From contig JAGYVD010000005.1 of assembly GCA_021209875.1 (NCBI GenBank), forward strand, positions 2,542,001 to 2,606,000: a stretch of DNA of 64,000 bases, in the 5' to 3' direction. Below are positions 60,007-64,000 of the stretch, one piece after another. A model generated the notes under the pieces. The model had not been told where the DNA came from and made no database searches. It saw only the letters and a list, made by a program, of their open reading frames with translations. Source of the stretch: Rosellinia necatrix. Its lineage: Eukaryota; Ascomycota; Sordariomycetes; Xylariales; Xylariaceae. The first letter of the stretch is position 1. Every line of letters begins with the position of its first letter. The position numbers and the translations under genes are program-made.

Positions 60007-61636
60007 CGCAAGTTGCGCCCTAGAGACATAGACCGCTTTTGCGGTTGTAAGTCGGAGCTCTTCGGAGAGTGGCAAGGTTGCTTTGGTGGACAACTTGGCC
60101 CTCGGCGGCGACTATATATCTGTCTACCTAACGACACTGCGAGGCGGCCACAAATCCTCCAGATGGCTTGTAACCCAAGCCCCGGTGGACGAAGAGCCAA
60201 GAAAATCTTTTTATTTTAGCGGGTTTTCTATCACATATAAGTCCCGACATTTTGATAAGCTTCGGTCTACCGGCAATCGTTAGATGGTCAGCCCATCTCT
60301 TGGTAGCCGAACGGGTTCGCGTGTATAAGATCCGGTCGCTTTCTCTACTGATATCCTTGGCCGAGTTTTATCTCTAAGTCAACCAATCTCCTTGTTCGCT
60401 TTAGATACCGTCGCAAAACGATACCGTGGCAAACGATACCGTGGCAAACCTCAGGCCAGGCTTGCCACATATACGATCCGGTCCTCGGTCGACCGGAAAG
60501 CCTATTGCCTCGTGGAAAGCAAAGAATACCTGTACCTGCCTATATCCAGGTATAGAGAAGGCCTATCCAACAACAACAACATCCACCATAAAAAAATCCA
60601 ACGGTCCTTGGGTAAAAGATTTGCTGTAACCGCCCCTGCTATCATTCCCAAGATGCCAAGATCGGGTTTCCAAACGTGGTGGCGTGCCCAGCTTGATGCG
60701 CCGAGAAACACCTCATCCAGCCCTTCTATTTGTCCATGCGCATCGTGTTTCAATGGGACACGACAGGGTTCCACCGTGAGTTATTTTCCAGACTTCCGAA
60801 CGAGGCAGGGGGACACGTACTAATTAGTGAATCCCGTCAGAGCGAAAGAAAACATCCCAAGCACTCCATCCCGGCAGCGAAATTAAAAGCATTTGGAAGC
60901 AGGGAGACCGTGGCATCGGATTTGATTCCTCTCTGCTCGGGGACGAGCCGTCCAAGCTTCGAAACCAGCTCTTATGTTGAGAAGCCAGAATAGGGGACGG
61001 TGGGGGTACGCCGTTACTGACGAGATGGCGCTTCTGGTTGGATTTGAGAATACAAGTAAGGGATGGACCCTTTAGGTATTAGACGGTTGGGATGAATACC
61101 CAGGGACGGACGGAGTTATCGGTGAATGGATTCCCTATCTAGGCTAGGCATTCTCCTTGAATGGCAAAAATCCGACAGCTTGGGAAAAATGGGGCACGTA
61201 TTAGGTAGTGTACTTATTCAGGTACACCCTAAGCCGCCACTGACCGCTGCCACTACTGTTTGTCATGCCGCCAGATGCCGTCATGCTCTCTCACAGGTCC
61301 TTGATAAGAACTTGGTGGGGTTGGGATTTCACTTAGTGTTATGGCTCCCTACCTGCCTCCAGTTTGGTACCTGCTTATCTGAGACTTATTTCAATTTGAC
61401 GGTTTCTGATCGCTGTAAGGCGATAATGTTAAATCGACCAATGAATTATCGACGTTAGGTTTGATTGTTATTCCAGGGGCTGAGCGCGAGGAGCCTTCAT
61501 TCATTCCACGCACCGCCGAAAGGTGGACCAACCGGTCACTTCGAGCTCGGTGCCAAATCGTCATTGTTAAAACAATACCATTCTGTAAAAGGGGAACCCG
61601 GTACGGGAACGGCACCCATATATCGTGCTCTTGGAC

Positions 61637-62761
61637 ATGTCGTCTTCTAATATCGATCCGGCGCTGATCGATGCCTTGGGCCTTGACCCTAACACAGCTA
61701 AGCTTACCTCCCATGGGGGTTCAGGTTTCGCGTCAACCTTCAAGTTAAGCTCGAGGGTCAACGGGAAGCAAATAAACTATTTCGTGAAGACTGGGACGGG
61801 ACCAGGCGCTCAATTGATGTTCCGAGGTGAGATTGTAAAAACACCAACCAGCTTCTCCTGATGTTCCATCGCAATATGCCTCACCTGGATGGTGCTAAAC
61901 CACGCTATAGGCGAACACGAATCCCTCAATTCCATACATAAAATCGTCCCGGGCTTTTGTCCCAGGTCGCACGCCACTGGCACCTTCAGAAACAACCAGG
62001 ACAAACATTTCATGGCTACCGACTTCCTCGATCTCAATTCGTCTGCGCCGGGAGGTTCCGGCGAGACGCTAGCACAGAAACTAGCTCGTCAGCACACGAC
62101 ACCTGCCCCCATCCCAGGGGGCTACAACAAACCCATGTATGGCTTTCCCGTCACGACATATTGCGGCTCATCGCCTCAGGATAATGACTGGAAGGCGTCA
62201 TGGGCCGAGTTCTATGCCAATAATCGCTTGCGTCACATTCTTGGCGCCGGCATCGAGAGGAACGGAGGTGACGAAGAGCTCTCTAAAATGGTAGACAAGA
62301 CAGCGAATGAAATCGTCCCGCGGCTGCTTGGAGATGACCACTTGAAGAGCGTGCAGCCTGTTTTAATTCACGGGGACCTATGGAGCGGAAATCATGGACG
62401 CGGGCGGATCGCCGGGAAGGGGGGCACAGAAGAGGTCGTCTTCGACCCCTCTTGCGTCTACGGGCATTCCGAATACGAACTCGGCATCATGCGGATGTTT
62501 GGTGGCTTCGGGTCTAATTTCTGGAGGGAGTACGAAAGTTTGGTTCCGAAAGCCGAGCCGAAGGAGGAATGGGAAGATCGCGTCGCCTTATACGAGTTGT
62601 ATGTGTTTTTTAATCACTACCTTAAAAGGGGTCGGAAGCCTCAAGCCTGCTAACTTTTACGTTTCAGATACCACCATTTGAACCACTGGGCGCTATTTGG
62701 CGGCAGTTATAGAACCGGGGCGATGTCGATCATGAAAAGGCTTCATTCGAAGTACGGATGA
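61637..62761 (+). CDS. Fructosamine/ketosamine-3-kinase family protein
   Basis: These kinases phosphorylate the C3 hydroxyl of sugar adducts on glycated proteins, which destabilises them (deglycation). Exons are 61637-61826, 61911-62598 and 62668-62761, phases agreeing, 323 residues, the normal family length. Landmarks are GGSGFASTFKLSS (nucleotide loop region), NYFVKTGTG with the conserved lysine, GEHESLNSIH (regulatory/alphaC acid), ATDFLDL, and the catalytic loop VLIHGDLWSGNHGR, with the metal-binding DPSCVYGHSEYELGIMRMFG and FWREYESLVPK behind it. The C-terminus YHHLNHWALFGGSYRTGAMS completes the fold. It resembles fungal and bacterial FN3K-related proteins. It lies upstream of, and parallel to, NRK1. 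Confidence 0.93.
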
Positions 62762-63224
62762 GGTTTTGATTGGGCCTATGGCTATGGCTTGTCTAATTTG
62801 TTGGTTAGCTAGTACAATCTTGGTCCGTCGGTTGTCGGCACTATTTGGCAATCTCCTGAGATGTTATAACTACAAGCCGGAACGTCTTCGATCATTGTCA
62901 TAATTGCAAACTATTATTTTGTGGGAAGAGGACCCCTCTAGCTTCGATGCATCGCTAGAGCAGAAATTCAGTATCATGAACTCAACGACATTATGAGTAT
63001 CCATGAGATCATGTACAGCAGCACTCCGCCCAGCGGTTATTAGTGAGAGACCAGACCCGCTTTTCTCGGGTGTGTACCCCGACCATGAATTCAAAATCCC
63101 TCCATTCATTTTACTCATTAAGTTACCACAAAGCCTCTCAACACAACCTGGTGTTGTACATCGTTCCACACAACCGCGAACCCTGATCTGTAGTTCGGGA
63201 TTTATTTACCCACCTACCATTTTA
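62762..63224. other. Intergenic region between the FN3K-family gene and NRK1
   Basis: About 460 bases holding the 3' end of the first gene and the NRK1 promoter. The NRK1 frame is open upstream of its start, but the similarity begins at the ATG at 63225. Confidence 0.5.
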
Positions 63225-64000
63225 ATGCCGGAGACTAACCGTAAAGCGATAATCGTGGGCATCAGCGGAGCTTCGTCGAGCGGTAAAACGACCCTCGCAC
63301 GACTCTTGCGCGACACCTTCCCGCATACGTTTATCTTGCACCAAGATGATTTCTACCGGCCCGAAAATGAGTGAGTGATAAGACGAAACATAGATTCGTA
63401 GATATACACCGGTAAACAGCAGGATGGTCATATCGACGCACCGGCACGCGCGGGTCATTTCATGGAAGGCTGACTCGCGGGGATTATAATAGACTCCCCT
63501 ACAAGGAGGGCCTCCTCGACTGGGACTGTGCCGAAGCCCTTGATTTCGACGCCATGGAGCGGGCGCTAGAACACATACGCTCCGAAGGCACCTTTCCTGT
63601 GAGTTGGCACTCATCCGACTAAGCAACCCCCACCACCCCGCGTTATGGCGGCGGTGACAACGATGAGAGGGGCCTCTCTCTTGCGGAGTGCCGCGTTTTT
63701 TTTTTTATATATTCGACCTCGGCGTCGAAAAGAGGAACGGCGGATATCCATCCCCGTTTAACCGCCCAACGAGCCCCCAAAAAAGGGGCCGAACTCTGTC
63801 CATCCGCGCAGGCCCCGAGAACTAACCTCCGCGTGTGGGCAGCCCTTCGTCGACTCCAAGGAGGACCAGAACACGATCGGGACCTGCCCGGTGCCGGAGG
63901 CCTCCATCCGCGCGGCCAAGTCCCGCGTCGAGGCCTGGCTGGCCCCCCGGGCGCGCGGGCCACGCCATCTTCCCCCCACCATCACCACCATCGCCTTCTT
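63225..64000 (+). CDS. NRK1: Nicotinamide riboside kinase (NRK1), 3' end outside window
   Basis: Phosphorylates nicotinamide riboside to NMN in NAD salvage. Exons seen are 63225-63370, 63493-63598 and from 63843 onward, phases agreeing. The P-loop is GISGASSSGKTTLARLL (near residue 12), followed by HTFILHQDDFYRPENE and LPYKEGLLDWDCAEALDFDA, the substrate region conserved in NRKs. The third exon continues through PFVDSKEDQNTIGTCPVPE into a Pro/Arg-rich segment; the coding part is cut at the window end. The 244-nt second intron is long for this window and contains a T run. The 5' start is well supported by a stop-free conserved N-terminus. Confidence 0.9.

Larger units (their letters stand above)
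57636..61636. other. Gene-poor region of about 4 kb with microsatellites
   Basis: No supportable gene. It contains a CT/CA microsatellite (about 59003-59038), a TA run followed by AAAT/AAAAT repeats (59955-60006), a duplicated 15-bp unit near 60417-60450, and mostly low-information frames. The right end is the promoter of the fructosamine-kinase-family gene. Confidence 0.5.

Noticed and set aside
60392..60823. 143-residue frame with a duplicated RYRGK segment
   Set aside because: The duplication is a 15-bp DNA repeat; the rest has no protein character.

Overview
This is a stretch of nuclear chromosome from a filamentous ascomycete (Pezizomycotina, most likely a Sordariomycete). The evidence is short introns (about 50-180 nt) with GTRNGT donors and CTAAC/CTRAC branch points, protein families typical of that group (DASH subunit Dad3, Sfl1-type HSF factor, Mtr-type amino-acid permease, P450 and GMC oxidases), monocistronic genes on both strands, and intergenic DNA filled with short ACCT/AGGT palindromic repeats. 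The species cannot be named from the sequence alone.

Layout. 1-12.3 kb: a U2 snRNA gene (minus) divergent from mitochondrial GrpE (mge1); an unrecognised coiled-coil/poly-Asn gene that needs a frame change to read through; replication factor C large subunit (RFC1), divergent from mitochondrial ribosomal protein uL16m. 12.7-24.8 kb: an unrecognised three-exon gene; a small single-span membrane protein; mitochondrial uS5m; DAD3; an alkyltransferase-like DNA-repair protein (ATL1, PWQR in place of PCHR); a histidine-phosphatase/phosphoglycerate-mutase-like protein; and a STE20/GCK-type kinase. 24.8-39 kb: a gene-poor stretch with one doubtful Cys-rich mini-ORF; ribosome-biogenesis factor SDA1 (10 exons, one of only 11 nt); a secreted GMC oxidoreductase; and an AAAP amino-acid permease. 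39-47.9 kb: almost 9 kb without a supportable gene. 47.9-56.8 kb: an HSF-domain (Sfl1-like) regulator, a low-complexity nuclear-type protein, a CYP52-like P450 and the succinyl-CoA ligase beta subunit. 57-64 kb: a doubtful small membrane protein, another gene-poor stretch, a fructosamine/ketosamine-3-kinase-family protein, and the 5' part of nicotinamide riboside kinase (NRK1), cut by the window end.

Functionally this is a mixed housekeeping region rather than a biosynthetic cluster. Four products are mitochondrial (Mge1, uL16m, uS5m, succinyl-CoA ligase beta). Several serve nuclear processes (RFC1, ATL1, Dad3, U2, SDA1, Sfl1-like). The P450 and the GMC oxidase lie about 18 kb apart with unrelated genes between them. 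I found no tRNA, 5S rRNA, CRISPR or intact transposon. The oddest signals are the 11-nt SDA1 exon, an exon-like 59-nt segment inside an RFC1 intron that would introduce a stop if included, a five-copy 27-bp coding repeat in RFC1, the frame break in the unknown gene near 5.02 kb, a nested inverted repeat near 18.4 kb, and the intergenic ACCT/AGGT palindromes.
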